DNA of 64,000 nt from Planktotalea sp. (GTDB lineage: Bacteria > Pseudomonadota > Alphaproteobacteria > Rhodobacterales > Rhodobacteraceae), in NCBI RefSeq assembly GCF_018607995.1, contig NZ_JABBAL010000019.1:1-64000 (forward strand). Reading direction: 5' to 3'. Position 1 is the stretch's first letter. Each line of letters begins with the position of its first letter. A program made the translations under genes and the position numbers. This document shows positions 34,810-43,741 of this stretch, in pieces. Under the pieces are notes generated by a model. The model made no database searches and had not been told where the DNA came from. It saw only the letters and a program-made list of their open reading frames with translations.

Positions 34810-35691
34810 TCACCCAGAAAGCGTGTTCATTTCTTTCGTGTACCAGTCGCCGATTTCACTGGCGGTCATCCACGCAACACCCTCGTGGCTACCGACATAA
34901 TCGAGCAGTTCTTCAAGATAACGAATACGGTGCGGCACACCCGTCACATAGGGATGGATCGAAATCGCCATGACACGCGTATTGTCTGCGCTTTCTGCAT
35001 AAAGACGATCAAACTGATCACGTCCGCGGCGCAGGAATTCATCAGAGCTGTGTTGTTGAAGCGCGTAAACCGCGATGTCGTTCATTTCCACAGTGTAGGG
35101 AACGGTGGTGATCACCCCGTGCGGCGTATCCACCTCTTGCGGAAGATCATCAAGCACCCAGTCGGCCACATATTTCACGCCTGCTTCGCGGAGCAGATCA
35201 AGGGTTTCCTCTGTCTCAGTCAGCCCCGGGCTTTCCCAAGACGTAGGGCGCGTTCCAGTGAAAGCCTCAATTGTGTCCATCGCTTGGTGGATCGCGGCGC
35301 GTTGATCGCTCAATTTGTGCATAGGACCTTGTAAATGCCCGTGACCCATAAACTCCCAACCTGCCTCAAGCCCGGCTAGGGCGACGCGCGGGTAGCTGTT
35401 ACAAACGTTTCCGTTAATCGCTAAAGTCGTTGGAATTTCGCGCGAGGTTAGGGCTTGGTATTGGCGCCAAAAGCCAGAGCGCATACCGTATTCATGCCAG
35501 GACCAATTAGGAACATCCGGCAGTAAGGGCTTGCCCATGGGCGGTGGCAAAACCGTACGTGGCATAGGGCCTTCGATGCCCCAATCCTCGACATTCACAA
35601 TGACCCAAACCGCAAGCCTTTTGCCATCGGGTAAAGTCAGCTTGGGACGATCCACGATGGCTTGGTAAGGCAGACGATCTGTAAGGCGCAT
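34810..35691 (-). CDS. PuuE-like polysaccharide-deacetylase-family hydrolase
   Basis: 293 residues of the NodB-like fold, closer to PuuE (cofactor-independent allantoinase) than to chitin deacetylases. The first acidic motif is VNVEDWG, the metal-type histidines GHGHLQGP, then WESPGLTETEETLDLL and SIHPYVTGVPHR near the C-terminus. There is no signal peptide, so it acts in the cytosol. It probably hydrolyses a cyclic amide or ureide-like C-N bond. Start overlaps the stop of the alpha/beta hydrolase gene. Confidence 0.83.
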   Translation of the reverse strand: MRLTDRLPYQAIVDRPKLTLPDGKRLAVWVIVNVEDWGIEGPMPRTVLPPPMGKPLLPDVPNWSWHEYGMRSGFWRQYQALTSREIPTTLAINGNVCNSYPRVALAGLEAGWEFMGHGHLQGPMHKLSDQRAAIHQAMDTIEAFTGTRPTSWESPGLTETEETLDLLREAGVKYVADWVLDDLPQEVDTPHGVITTVPYTVEMNDIAVYALQQHSSDEFLRRGRDQFDRLYAESADNTRVMAISIHPYVTGVPHRIRYLEELLDYVGSHEGVAWMTASEIGDWYTKEMNTLSG

Positions 35692-36488
35692 TAGAACTCC
35701 AAAAACTGCTTTAAGGCTGCGTTGAATGCATCTGCTTGGTTAAGGTTAGCAATATGTGCGCAATCAGGGATGTTTACGTAGTGCGCGTTGGGTGTTGCGG
35801 TGGACATGCTCTCCATTTCAGCTTTAGGCGCGCCGAAGTCATCCGCGCCTGAGATAAAGAGTGTGGACACTTTAATGTCGCCCAATCGGTGCTTGTAGTC
35901 GAGCGTTTGTAAAGCACGTGCGCAGCCAGTGTAGCCGGCGACCGTTGTCTGTGCGAAATCGTGCGCGAGATTCGCGACAAGATCCCCATTGGCGCTTAGG
36001 AAATCAGGCGTTAGCCAGCGCTCAACCGTACCATTCCAAATCGCTAGTATGCCACCATTGGTTATCGCCGCGATGCGATCATCCCAACTGCTGACAAAGG
36101 GCGCGGGATTGTCTGCGCGCGCGCAGGCGCAAACAATTTTGTCGAAGCGTTCTGCATAATCAAGCCCGAGACCGAGACCTGTCATACCGCCCAAAGACAG
36201 ACCAATGTAGTCTGCCTTTTCGATATCAAAATGATCAAGCACTGCAATCGCATCGGCAGTGAGGTCGTCGAAACTATAGTCGCCCTCAGGGGTGCTCGAT
36301 TGTCCATGACCGCGTGTGTCGTAGCCGATGACATGGTAGTGCGCTTCAAGCATGGTTCTTTGCGGTGCCCACATATCAAGACCCGCACCCAGCGAGTTCG
36401 ACAGCAAGATCGCTGGCCCATCTTTCCGTCCAGTGGCGAAAGCAGAAAGCGTGACGTCCCCGCGCTTTATCTCGACACGCGCGCTCAC
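35691..36488 (-). CDS. Alpha/beta hydrolase, 3-oxoadipate enol-lactonase-like
   Basis: 265 residues starting with GTG at 36488, overlapping the LLM stop (TAGTG). Oxyanion region NSLGAGLDMW, GHGQSS, nucleophile Ser in GLSLGGMTG near 98, acid ISGADDF, His in CAHIANL. This resembles PcaD and N-formylmaleamate deformylase-type enzymes. It opens a lactone or hydrolyses an amide formed by the upstream oxygenases (inference). Confidence 0.87.
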   Translation of the reverse strand: MSARVEIKRGDVTLSAFATGRKDGPAILLSNSLGAGLDMWAPQRTMLEAHYHVIGYDTRGHGQSSTPEGDYSFDDLTADAIAVLDHFDIEKADYIGLSLGGMTGLGLGLDYAERFDKIVCACARADNPAPFVSSWDDRIAAITNGGILAIWNGTVERWLTPDFLSANGDLVANLAHDFAQTTVAGYTGCARALQTLDYKHRLGDIKVSTLFISGADDFGAPKAEMESMSTATPNAHYVNIPDCAHIANLNQADAFNAALKQFLEF

Positions 36489-37579
36489 TACGATTTGCCG
36501 ATTGCAGCGTTGACGATCGGCATCGTTTTCTCTGCCAATTTGATCATCGAGTTGCGTCCAAGTTCCACATCGGTCCAGTCTTTACCTGCATAAAGCAGCT
36601 TACCAAAGTCACCAACGTCTTCGCGCAAGGCGAGCAGGTCATCCGCCACTTTGTCGGGTGTGCCCCATATCACGCAGTCCTCAAGAACACCGTCGAGTGT
36701 GACCTCATCATCGGTCATGCTCTGGTCGGCTTTAAACAGGTTTGTGCGACCATGCTTTTTCATTTTGGTCAGCAACTGCGAGTAGTAGTAACGATAAGGA
36801 CTTTGCGGTCCGAGCGCATATTCTTTTGCTGTTGCCATATCGTCCGCGACGAAAATGGATTTTGCCACACGCCAGTTCGCAGGGTCCGCTGTGCGACCCG
36901 CACGCTCGCAACCCTCTACGTATTTTGGCCAATGAGTTTTGGCCCATTTCTTTAGAAGGAAGTTCGCGGAAATCGGATCCCATCCGCGCGCAGCAGCTTC
37001 GGTCACACCTTTAGAAAACGGTGCAACAGCTGTCACAACGATAGGTGGATGCGGACGTTGCAACGGCTTGGTCATCATGCCTTGGCCAATGGAGAGTTCC
37101 ATTTGAGTCTCGGTCGAAATGTTCCAGAATTCGCCTTTGATGTTGTAGGGGGCTTCGGATTCCCAGATTTTCAGGATATGGTTGATGCCCTCAAGAAACA
37201 TCGCGGGGCGATCTGCGTGCAGGCTCCCAAATGCTTCCGCATCTGTTGCCAAACCGCCCGGTGAAATGCCGAAAATGAAGCGTCCATCGAGCATATGATC
37301 GAGCATCGCAACTTGACCTGCGATTGCGGCAGGGTGTGTATTGGGCAAATTAACCGTACCTGTGCCCAAGTTAATTTGTTTCGTCGCCGCCGCGATCCAA
37401 GCGATGAAGCTGATGCAATGGGTGATGTTTTCTGCAGCATCCGTCGTGTGCTCGCCTACATAAGCCTCTACAAAGCCCAGCTCATCCGCGAGCAAGAAAG
37501 CCGCGCGATCTTCGTGCAATGAGGTGCGCCAATCTTTCCCAACAGGGTGGATCGGCATTGTGAAAAATCCAAGTTCCAT
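36488..37579 (-). CDS. Luciferase-like (LLM) flavin-dependent monooxygenase
   Basis: 363 residues. Start chosen at the ATG at 37579 because GGAGA lies six bases upstream; the frame opens five codons earlier. Typical two-component LLM sequence: MELGFFTMPIHPVGKDW, NLGTGTVNLPNTHPAAIA, DGRFIFGISPGG, and GTPDKVADDLLAL. It depends on external FMNH2, for which the HpaC-type reductase at 32501 is the obvious source. First of three overlapping genes (LLM, lactonase-like, PuuE-like), probably continued from the TRAP genes upstream. Confidence 0.88.
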   Translation of the reverse strand: MELGFFTMPIHPVGKDWRTSLHEDRAAFLLADELGFVEAYVGEHTTDAAENITHCISFIAWIAAATKQINLGTGTVNLPNTHPAAIAGQVAMLDHMLDGRFIFGISPGGLATDAEAFGSLHADRPAMFLEGINHILKIWESEAPYNIKGEFWNISTETQMELSIGQGMMTKPLQRPHPPIVVTAVAPFSKGVTEAAARGWDPISANFLLKKWAKTHWPKYVEGCERAGRTADPANWRVAKSIFVADDMATAKEYALGPQSPYRYYYSQLLTKMKKHGRTNLFKADQSMTDDEVTLDGVLEDCVIWGTPDKVADDLLALREDVGDFGKLLYAGKDWTDVELGRNSMIKLAEKTMPIVNAAIGKS

Positions 37580-37663
37580 GTTCGTCTCCATCAAGTTACC
37601 CCAAACCTAGTGCGCAGTGCGCATTGGGGAAAATTATAAAAACCACATCTGAATATCACTAAA

Positions 37664-38983
37664 TCAGATAAGAGCTTTTGGGAGAAGCGTCGCCAAGATC
37701 GGGAAGGCGAGCACGAGGAAAGCTGCGACCAAGATCAACACAAAATATGGTGCGGATCCGATGAAGATCTTTTTCAACGTCGCCGTTGGGTCGGGGACGG
37801 AGCCCCTCACAGTATAGACCAAAAGTCCGAAAGGCGGCGATAAAAGGCCAGCTTCGATGACCAAAATACCAAAGATTGCGAACGCAATCGGATCGTAGCC
37901 CATCGACATCGCGAGTGGGGCGAAGATTGGCACGGTAAGAAGAATGATCGAAATGCTGTCGATCAGCATACCAAGGATTAACCAGATAAAGGCCATCAGT
38001 ATGATCAGCATAAATGGCGAAAGCTGACTATCGATAAAGATACCTTGGATGTAGTTTACGCCGCCCCCAAGTGCGAGAAGGCGAGAATACATTTGCGCTG
38101 CGATCAACAGGAACATGATGGGCGCAGTTGTGCGCCCTGCCTGGTAAAGGCTCTGGATAATATCGTCCATGCGCATACCTTTGATGACGCCAATAATCAG
38201 CGCACAGATAACGCCAAACGCAGCGGCTTCGGTCGGTGTGAACCAGCCAAGCCAGATACCGCCAATGACGACCATAATCAGCGCTAGAATCCCGAGGCCA
38301 CCGATGAGTTCAGAGCGTTTTTCCGCGGGTGTAGGTTCTGTCAATGGCTTGTCATATGGTGGTGCAATCTCGGGGTTCACCTTTGCGGCGATGATCACAT
38401 AGCCGGAAAACAAGAGCGCCAGCACCATCCCAGGAATGATGCCAGCAACAAACAGCGCACCAACGGACATCTCTGTCAGGATCGCCCAAACGATCAGCAA
38501 AACTGATGGTGGGATCAGCATACCAAGGCACGCAGAGCCAGCAACAGCACCGAGCGCAAAGCTTTGCTTGTAGCCAAGTTTCATCATCTCAGGGTAGGCA
38601 ATCCGGCTAAACGCAGCTGCGGATGCGATGGAAACGCCTGTAACAGCCGCGAACACAGTGTTACCCGCGATTGTCGCAATAGCGAGACGGCCGGGCAGGC
38701 GGCGCAGAGTGCGATCACAAATGCGGTATAAATCGCCAGCGGCCCCGCTTCGCCATACAAAATCTCCCATCAAGACAAAGAGAGGGATCACCGCGAACAC
38801 GTCCTTTCGAATTGCCTCGTATGCAGTATTGGACATAATCGCGAGAGCTGCTTCCGTGTTGCCACGAAACATGATGTAGACACCCACGCCGGAACATAGT
38901 GCAAGAGCGACGCCAATGTGAACCCCAAGCAGGATCAACACAATCAGCACGCCGAGCATCATTACTACAATATCACCACCCAT
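37664..38983 (-). CDS. TRAP transporter large permease (DctM)
   Basis: 439 residues, about twelve hydrophobic helices. GSACLGMLIPPSVLLIVWAI and the symmetric C-terminal half with LSPPFGLLVYTVRG are family hallmarks. It carries out sodium-driven uptake with the small subunit encoded just upstream. An 84-base gap precedes the LLM gene, so one transcript from 39.5 to 34.8 kb is plausible. Confidence 0.93.
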   Translation of the reverse strand: MGGDIVVMMLGVLIVLILLGVHIGVALALCSGVGVYIMFRGNTEAALAIMSNTAYEAIRKDVFAVIPLFVLMGDFVWRSGAAGDLYRICDRTLRRLPGRLAIATIAGNTVFAAVTGVSIASAAAFSRIAYPEMMKLGYKQSFALGAVAGSACLGMLIPPSVLLIVWAILTEMSVGALFVAGIIPGMVLALLFSGYVIIAAKVNPEIAPPYDKPLTEPTPAEKRSELIGGLGILALIMVVIGGIWLGWFTPTEAAAFGVICALIIGVIKGMRMDDIIQSLYQAGRTTAPIMFLLIAAQMYSRLLALGGGVNYIQGIFIDSQLSPFMLIILMAFIWLILGMLIDSISIILLTVPIFAPLAMSMGYDPIAFAIFGILVIEAGLLSPPFGLLVYTVRGSVPDPTATLKKIFIGSAPYFVLILVAAFLVLAFPILATLLPKALI

Positions 38984-38994
38984 GTCGTGCGCTC

Positions 38995-39516
38995 CTAATC
39001 TTCAAGCTTTAGCAGCGCGCCAGGCGCTTCATTTTCAAGGACCAATTCGCCGCGCCAATCGAGCCAAATCATGTGGGCGTAGGCAAACGCACCAAAGGCA
39101 GACATCGCAGCAATTGCGCCGCGCACGGGCCAAGTGGGTACGCGTAGCGATCCTTCTCCCTCGTATTCGCCAATGCGGTAGGCATCATAGAACGAGGGGA
39201 TCGTTCCCCATATCAACGCGAGGAAAAGAGCAAATCCCAGGAGGGATGCGAATGTGCGGAGGATGCGACGCATAGTTGGTGGCACTGCATCTGAAAGGAT
39301 CGTCGTGCGCAACATTGAGCCTGAGTAGATCGCCAGTGGGATCTGCAAGAACGTGATCGTCACGATAGAGTTTTGCAGGATTTCCTTGGTGCCCGGAATA
39401 GGCCGCGTTAGGAATATTCGGCCAATCACGTCGCCAAAAATGAGAAATGCGAGAGCGAGCGTCCAGAATGCTGAAAAAATATGCAACATTCGAGCGCCCC
39501 TAATATGTGTCTTCAT
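38995..39516 (-). CDS. TRAP transporter small permease (DctQ)
   Basis: 173 residues with four hydrophobic helices: FSAFWTLALAFLIFGDVIGR first, and VTITFLQIPLAIYSG in the middle. It works with DctM and the DctP protein encoded divergently at 39752. It is the first gene of the minus-strand transcript, with two operator copies upstream. Confidence 0.9.
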   Translation of the reverse strand: MKTHIRGARMLHIFSAFWTLALAFLIFGDVIGRIFLTRPIPGTKEILQNSIVTITFLQIPLAIYSGSMLRTTILSDAVPPTMRRILRTFASLLGFALFLALIWGTIPSFYDAYRIGEYEGEGSLRVPTWPVRGAIAAMSAFGAFAYAHMIWLDWRGELVLENEAPGALLKLED

Positions 39517-39589
39517 TTTGCCCTCCCCGACGCAATTAATGCCAACTCCATGAACGCTACCCGATGGGGCGGGGGGATCAAGCGCTTAT

Positions 39590-39603
39590 TTAGCGAGTGA
39601 TAA
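39590..39603. promoter_or_regulatory. Island operator site 3 (TRAP divergent promoter)
   Basis: TTAGCGAGTGATAA, embedded in a longer near-palindrome TTATTTAGC...GATAAATAA (39586-39607). It is 74 bases upstream of dctQ on the minus strand. Confidence 0.7.
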
Positions 39604-39668
39604 ATAATGCTGAAATTGGCCGCAGAGCTTCTTGACCACCGCGACGCGATGTGCAGAGATTGGGTTAG

Positions 39669-39682
39669 TTAGCAACTGATAA
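39669..39682. promoter_or_regulatory. Island operator site 4 (TRAP divergent promoter)
   Basis: TTAGCAACTGATAA followed by ATAAG, 70 bases before the dctP start. Its centre is 79 bases from site 3; paired sites could allow looping or separate control of the two directions. Confidence 0.7.
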
Positions 39683-39751
39683 ATAAGCCGACTTGTTTGG
39701 CGAACAGTGCTTGAAGAGCGGTCAAAACCGCATGTTCTGGGAGGAACCTTA

Positions 39752-40819
39752 ATGAAAAAAACAGTCACCCTCAGCCTAGGGGCTCTCGCGATTACTGCTA
39801 TGACAGCACCACTTGCCGCGGACACATTTACGCTGCGTGTTGGCTCTGGCCATCCGAATGGTCCAGCCGTATATGTAACTGATACTGCAAAGTTTTTCGT
39901 GCCAGAAGTGGTGCGCCGCGTTGCCGCTGAAACAGATCACGAGATCGAATTCGTCGAAGGATATGGTGGCGCAATCGCGGGTGTCGCAGAAACATTGGAA
40001 GCGGTTCAAAACGGCATCCTAGACATCGGCGCTTTCTGCATGTGTTTTGAGCCTGCTAAACTGTTCCTGCACAACTTCCCTTATTATGCACCCTTCGGAT
40101 CAGAAGATTCGGCGCAAGCGATAACGGCTGTGCGCTCGGTCTACAACGACGTTCCGTGGCTCGAAGAGCAATTCAAAAGTGAATACAAGCAAGAGCTGTT
40201 GGGCCTGCATGGTTGGGACAACTATCACTTGGGCACGACGGACCCATGGGACACAGTTGCAGACTTGAAAGGCGTCAAAGTTGGCGGCGCGGGTCCTAAC
40301 CTACCATGGCTTGAGTTCGCGGGCGCGATCCCCGTTCAATCCACATTGCCAGATGGCTATCTGTCGCTTCAGACGGGCGTTTACAATGGCTGGCTGATGT
40401 TCCCTTCCGCCTACCTTGGCTTCAAGTTCCACGAGCCAGCACCGAACTATACATTAGTTGGTTTCGGAGCGATGCCTGTGAATGCGTTGACGATGAACAG
40501 CCGCACAATGGCAAGTTTGCCTGAAGATGTTCAAGCGATCATCCGTGAGGTCGGTGCCGCATATGAGGCACAGTCAGGTGACTCCTTGAATGCTGCACAA
40601 AAGCGGGGTCTTGACGGCTTGGTAGCAGCTGGTGCGAACGTGAAGTCGTTGCCTGCTGAAGCACGTGCAGGCTGGGCGGAATCGCTCGTTGGTTTCCCAC
40701 AGCAACAAGCTGCTGAAGCAGACAGCCGCGGCATGCCAGGCAGCGAAGTTTTGAAAGCCTATCTCGCCGCAGCAGAAGCCGCAGGCGTTGAGTGGCCGGT
40801 AGCCTACGCCGTCCAATAA
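39752..40819 (+). CDS. TRAP transporter substrate-binding protein (DctP family)
   Basis: 355 residues from the ATG at 39752 (GGGAGGAACC upstream). Signal peptide MKKTVTLSLGALAITAMTAP, cleavage near LAADT. Family regions: VEGYGGAIAGVAETLEAVQNGILDIGAFC, and the ligand-arginine segment around LKGVKVGGAGPNLPW lacks the usual IR. The ligand is thus atypical and should be the island's growth substrate. Followed by a strong terminator. Confidence 0.9.
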   Translation: MKKTVTLSLGALAITAMTAPLAADTFTLRVGSGHPNGPAVYVTDTAKFFVPEVVRRVAAETDHEIEFVEGYGGAIAGVAETLEAVQNGILDIGAFCMCFEPAKLFLHNFPYYAPFGSEDSAQAITAVRSVYNDVPWLEEQFKSEYKQELLGLHGWDNYHLGTTDPWDTVADLKGVKVGGAGPNLPWLEFAGAIPVQSTLPDGYLSLQTGVYNGWLMFPSAYLGFKFHEPAPNYTLVGFGAMPVNALTMNSRTMASLPEDVQAIIREVGAAYEAQSGDSLNAAQKRGLDGLVAAGANVKSLPAEARAGWAESLVGFPQQQAAEADSRGMPGSEVLKAYLAAAEAAGVEWPVAYAVQ

Positions 40820-40844
40820 CCGACGCATCGTAAAACTAGAGAAA

Positions 40845-40873
40845 GGCGCGCTCAATTCGTAGCGCGCCTTTTT
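40845..40873. terminator. Bidirectional terminator between dctP and the molybdenum hydroxylase operon
   Basis: GGCGCGCT (40845-40852) pairs with AGCGCGCC (40861-40868) around an 8-base loop. TTTTT follows on the plus strand and AAA precedes on the other side, so it can stop transcription from both converging operons. Confidence 0.88.
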
Positions 40874-40889
40874 CTATGCAATGTTGACT

Positions 40890-43268
40890 TTAGTCAGCTT
40901 GATCAAGCGCTGTCAAAATACGCTCTGGCGTCATCGGCATTTGCCAAATGCTTGCACCCATAGGGGACAAGGCATCGTTTACAGCGTTCAAGATCGCAGC
41001 AGGCGCACCGCCTGTCCCAGCCTCACCCGCGCCTTTTGCCCCGAGCACAGATGTCTTCGTTGGTGTCTCGATATGCGCAATCGTGATGTCTGGCATTTCG
41101 CTTGCCATGGGGACCATGTAGTCAGCCATGGTCGCGTTGAGAAACTGACCATCGGGTGAATAATGGCACTCTTCATAAAGCGCGCCGCCAATGCCTTGGA
41201 CAACGCCGCCTCTGATCTGCTCATCCACCAGCAAGGGGTTTATAACGCGGCCACAGTCTTCAACGGCCCAGAAATGCAGCACTTTGACGAAGCCCGTTTC
41301 GATATCAACTTCCACATGCGCGGCCATCGCGCCATTGGTGAACACGAATGGAAAGTCTGTGACGCGGTAATGGCGGGTCGCAACGAGTTCGGGATTTAGA
41401 TCATTAGGCAATTCATTGCCGCGATAATACACTGTGCGTGCGAGATCGGCCAAAGGCAGGCGGATAGTGCCGTTCAAATCCGTGACTGCACCGCCTTGAA
41501 TGTCGAGCGTTTCAACACCCGTTTGCAACATCACGCCTGCGACCTCGAGCACTTGGTCTTTGAGGGCTTGTGCCGCTTGCAACATCGCTTCGCCACCAAT
41601 CCCTGCGCCGCGAGAGGCCCATGTGCCGCCGCCGTATGGCGTGGTTGCGGTGTCGCCTGTGGTGACTTTCACGCGGTTCAGATCAACACCAAACACGCCC
41701 GCTGCGATTTGGGCGAGGATTGCATTGGTGCCTTGGCCCTGCTCGGTGATCGACGAGGACACATGCAACGCGCCACCCGCATCAAGACGCACGGTGGCAC
41801 CATCTTGCGATGCAATCGGCGCGCCGCCGATGCCATAAAACATAGGGCTGGGGTTGGTGACCTCGACCATCGAAACAAAGCCGATGCCGCGATAGATACC
41901 ATTTTTGCGCGCTTCGGTTCGCTCATCGCGCAGGGCATCATAATCCATCAGCTCGGTCAGTTTGCGCAGCGCGCGTTTGTGACTGAGGTCATCCAGTTTC
42001 ATCCCCGTCGCAGAGCTGCGTGGATAACTATCGTCAGCCATCAGATTGATCTCGCGCAGCGCAACAGGGTCCATCCCAATTTTGCGCGCGGCATCCTCCA
42101 GTAAGCCATCCGCAATCGCCATCGCAATAGGGTGCCCAACGGCGCGATATTGGCACATGAGCGTTTTGTTTTGAAACACCACGCGGCCCTTGGCGCGGTA
42201 ATTTTCCATAACATAGGGCGCGCCTGTGAGGTTCAGAACTTGGTTGCATTCAATCGCAGACGTACGCGGATACATCGAAAACGGGCCGATCCCTGTGAGA
42301 TCATCAAAATCGATACCAACGATTGTTCCCGCTTCGGTAACCCCCATCTTTGCTTTCACAATATGATCGCGGGCGTGGATGTCTGTAACGAAACTCTCGA
42401 ATCGATCGGCGATGAATTTTACTGGGCGTTTGAGCAGTTTGGCAGCTGCGGCTGTTGCGATTTCATCGCCATATGTGTGGATCTTTATCCCGAAAGAGCC
42501 GCCAACGTCATTGGAAATAACACGTATGTTTTCTTCGGGCAGGTCGAGGTGTTTGGAGAAAATCACCTGCATCATGTGCGGCGCCTGGCCAGAGTAATAG
42601 ACGGTCAGTTGGTTTTCTGAGGGATCATAGTCACATACCGTGCCACGCGATTCCAAGGTAACACCAGTATGGCGGCCAAAGCGGAATTCGCGCTCCACCA
42701 CATGCACACCCGGGGTTGCAAAGGCTGCGTCAATATCGCCCGCAACCATGTCACGTTCCCATGCCAGGTTGTTTCCTAACTCGGGATGAATGACGGGGGC
42801 TTCTAGATCAAGGGCCGTTTCGGAATCGACGGCTGCAGGAAGCTCGTCGAAATCTACATAAACAAGCTCGCAGGCATCCTCTGCCAAAGCGCGCGAAGTT
42901 GCGACGACCATCACTACAGGTTCGCCTTGCCAACGCGCGACTTCCATTGCTAGAGGGTGCTGTGGCATGGAACGCAGTCCTGCCAAATGGGTCAATGTGC
43001 CGACATAAGGCGTGACATGCGCAGCGAGGTCTTCGCCAGAGTACACCGCGATCACACCTTTTGCTGCGCGTGCATCTTCCGTATCAATTGAGAGGATCTT
43101 CGCATGCGCATGCGGGGAGCGCACGAAAGCAGCATGAACCATGCGTGGTAGCTTTTGGTCATCAACGTAGCTCCCACGACCTTGCAGCAAACGCGCCGCG
43201 TCTGCGCGAGGCTCAGGTTTGCCGATGTAGCGATTTGGCTTATCAAAAATATGGGCAGGACCGGTCAT
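40890..43268 (-). CDS. Molybdenum hydroxylase large subunit (xanthine dehydrogenase/CoxL family)
   Basis: 792 residues from the ATG at 43268, overlapping the stop of the 2Fe-2S gene. Molybdopterin-binding features: DVGGSFGIK, QYRAVGHPIA in place of the CO-dehydrogenase AYXCSFR loop, GTWASRGAG and the active-site Glu in GAKGAGEAGTGG. It therefore hydroxylates an aldehyde or N-heterocycle rather than oxidising CO. Last gene of a CoxM-CoxS-CoxL type operon. Confidence 0.92.
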   Translation of the reverse strand: MTGPAHIFDKPNRYIGKPEPRADAARLLQGRGSYVDDQKLPRMVHAAFVRSPHAHAKILSIDTEDARAAKGVIAVYSGEDLAAHVTPYVGTLTHLAGLRSMPQHPLAMEVARWQGEPVVMVVATSRALAEDACELVYVDFDELPAAVDSETALDLEAPVIHPELGNNLAWERDMVAGDIDAAFATPGVHVVEREFRFGRHTGVTLESRGTVCDYDPSENQLTVYYSGQAPHMMQVIFSKHLDLPEENIRVISNDVGGSFGIKIHTYGDEIATAAAAKLLKRPVKFIADRFESFVTDIHARDHIVKAKMGVTEAGTIVGIDFDDLTGIGPFSMYPRTSAIECNQVLNLTGAPYVMENYRAKGRVVFQNKTLMCQYRAVGHPIAMAIADGLLEDAARKIGMDPVALREINLMADDSYPRSSATGMKLDDLSHKRALRKLTELMDYDALRDERTEARKNGIYRGIGFVSMVEVTNPSPMFYGIGGAPIASQDGATVRLDAGGALHVSSSITEQGQGTNAILAQIAAGVFGVDLNRVKVTTGDTATTPYGGGTWASRGAGIGGEAMLQAAQALKDQVLEVAGVMLQTGVETLDIQGGAVTDLNGTIRLPLADLARTVYYRGNELPNDLNPELVATRHYRVTDFPFVFTNGAMAAHVEVDIETGFVKVLHFWAVEDCGRVINPLLVDEQIRGGVVQGIGGALYEECHYSPDGQFLNATMADYMVPMASEMPDITIAHIETPTKTSVLGAKGAGEAGTGGAPAAILNAVNDALSPMGASIWQMPMTPERILTALDQAD

Positions 43269-43741
43269 ACGCTTTTCTCCTCGATCACATCGCAAATCGC
43301 GTTAACGATGGATTGATAGCCGGTGCATCGGCAGTAATTGCCAGAGATATGCTGACGGATGGCTTCGCGATCCGCGATGCCGCCTGCGTTCACATATCCA
43401 ATCGCGCTGGCGAGCATTCCGGGAGTGCAAAAGCCACATTGCAAGGCATTGTGTTTAGTAAAAGCCGCCTGTAGCTGCGCACTTTGGCCGTTTTCCGCAA
43501 GACCCTCAATCGTGATGACATCTTTTCCGTCAGCTTGCGCTGCAAGCATCAAGCACCCGCGTACGGTGTCGCCGTCAACGGTCAATGTACATGCGCCGCA
43601 TACACCGTGTTCACAGCCAACATGGCTACCTGTCAGCGACAACTCTTCGCGTAAAAAGTCGACGAGGTTTAGGCGCGATGGAACTGTTGCGCGCACATCT
43701 TCGCCATTGACGCGCAGGCTGATATCTATGGAACGGCTCAT
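43265..43741 (-). CDS. Molybdenum hydroxylase 2Fe-2S subunit (CoxS type)
   Basis: 158 residues. The plant-type 2Fe-2S cluster is bound by GCEHGVCGACTL plus a later Cys (VRGCLM). The second cluster is bound by QCGFCTPGM and NYCRCTGY. Electrons pass from the molybdenum site to the FAD subunit. Overlaps both neighbours by 4 bases. Confidence 0.95.
   Translation of the reverse strand: MSRSIDISLRVNGEDVRATVPSRLNLVDFLREELSLTGSHVGCEHGVCGACTLTVDGDTVRGCLMLAAQADGKDVITIEGLAENGQSAQLQAAFTKHNALQCGFCTPGMLASAIGYVNAGGIADREAIRQHISGNYCRCTGYQSIVNAICDVIEEKSV

Noticed and set aside
36488..37579. RutA-type pyrimidine monooxygenase, given nearby RutF- and RutD-like genes
   Set aside because: The LLM sequence does not resemble RutA at its N-terminus, and RutB, RutC and RutE partners are absent.
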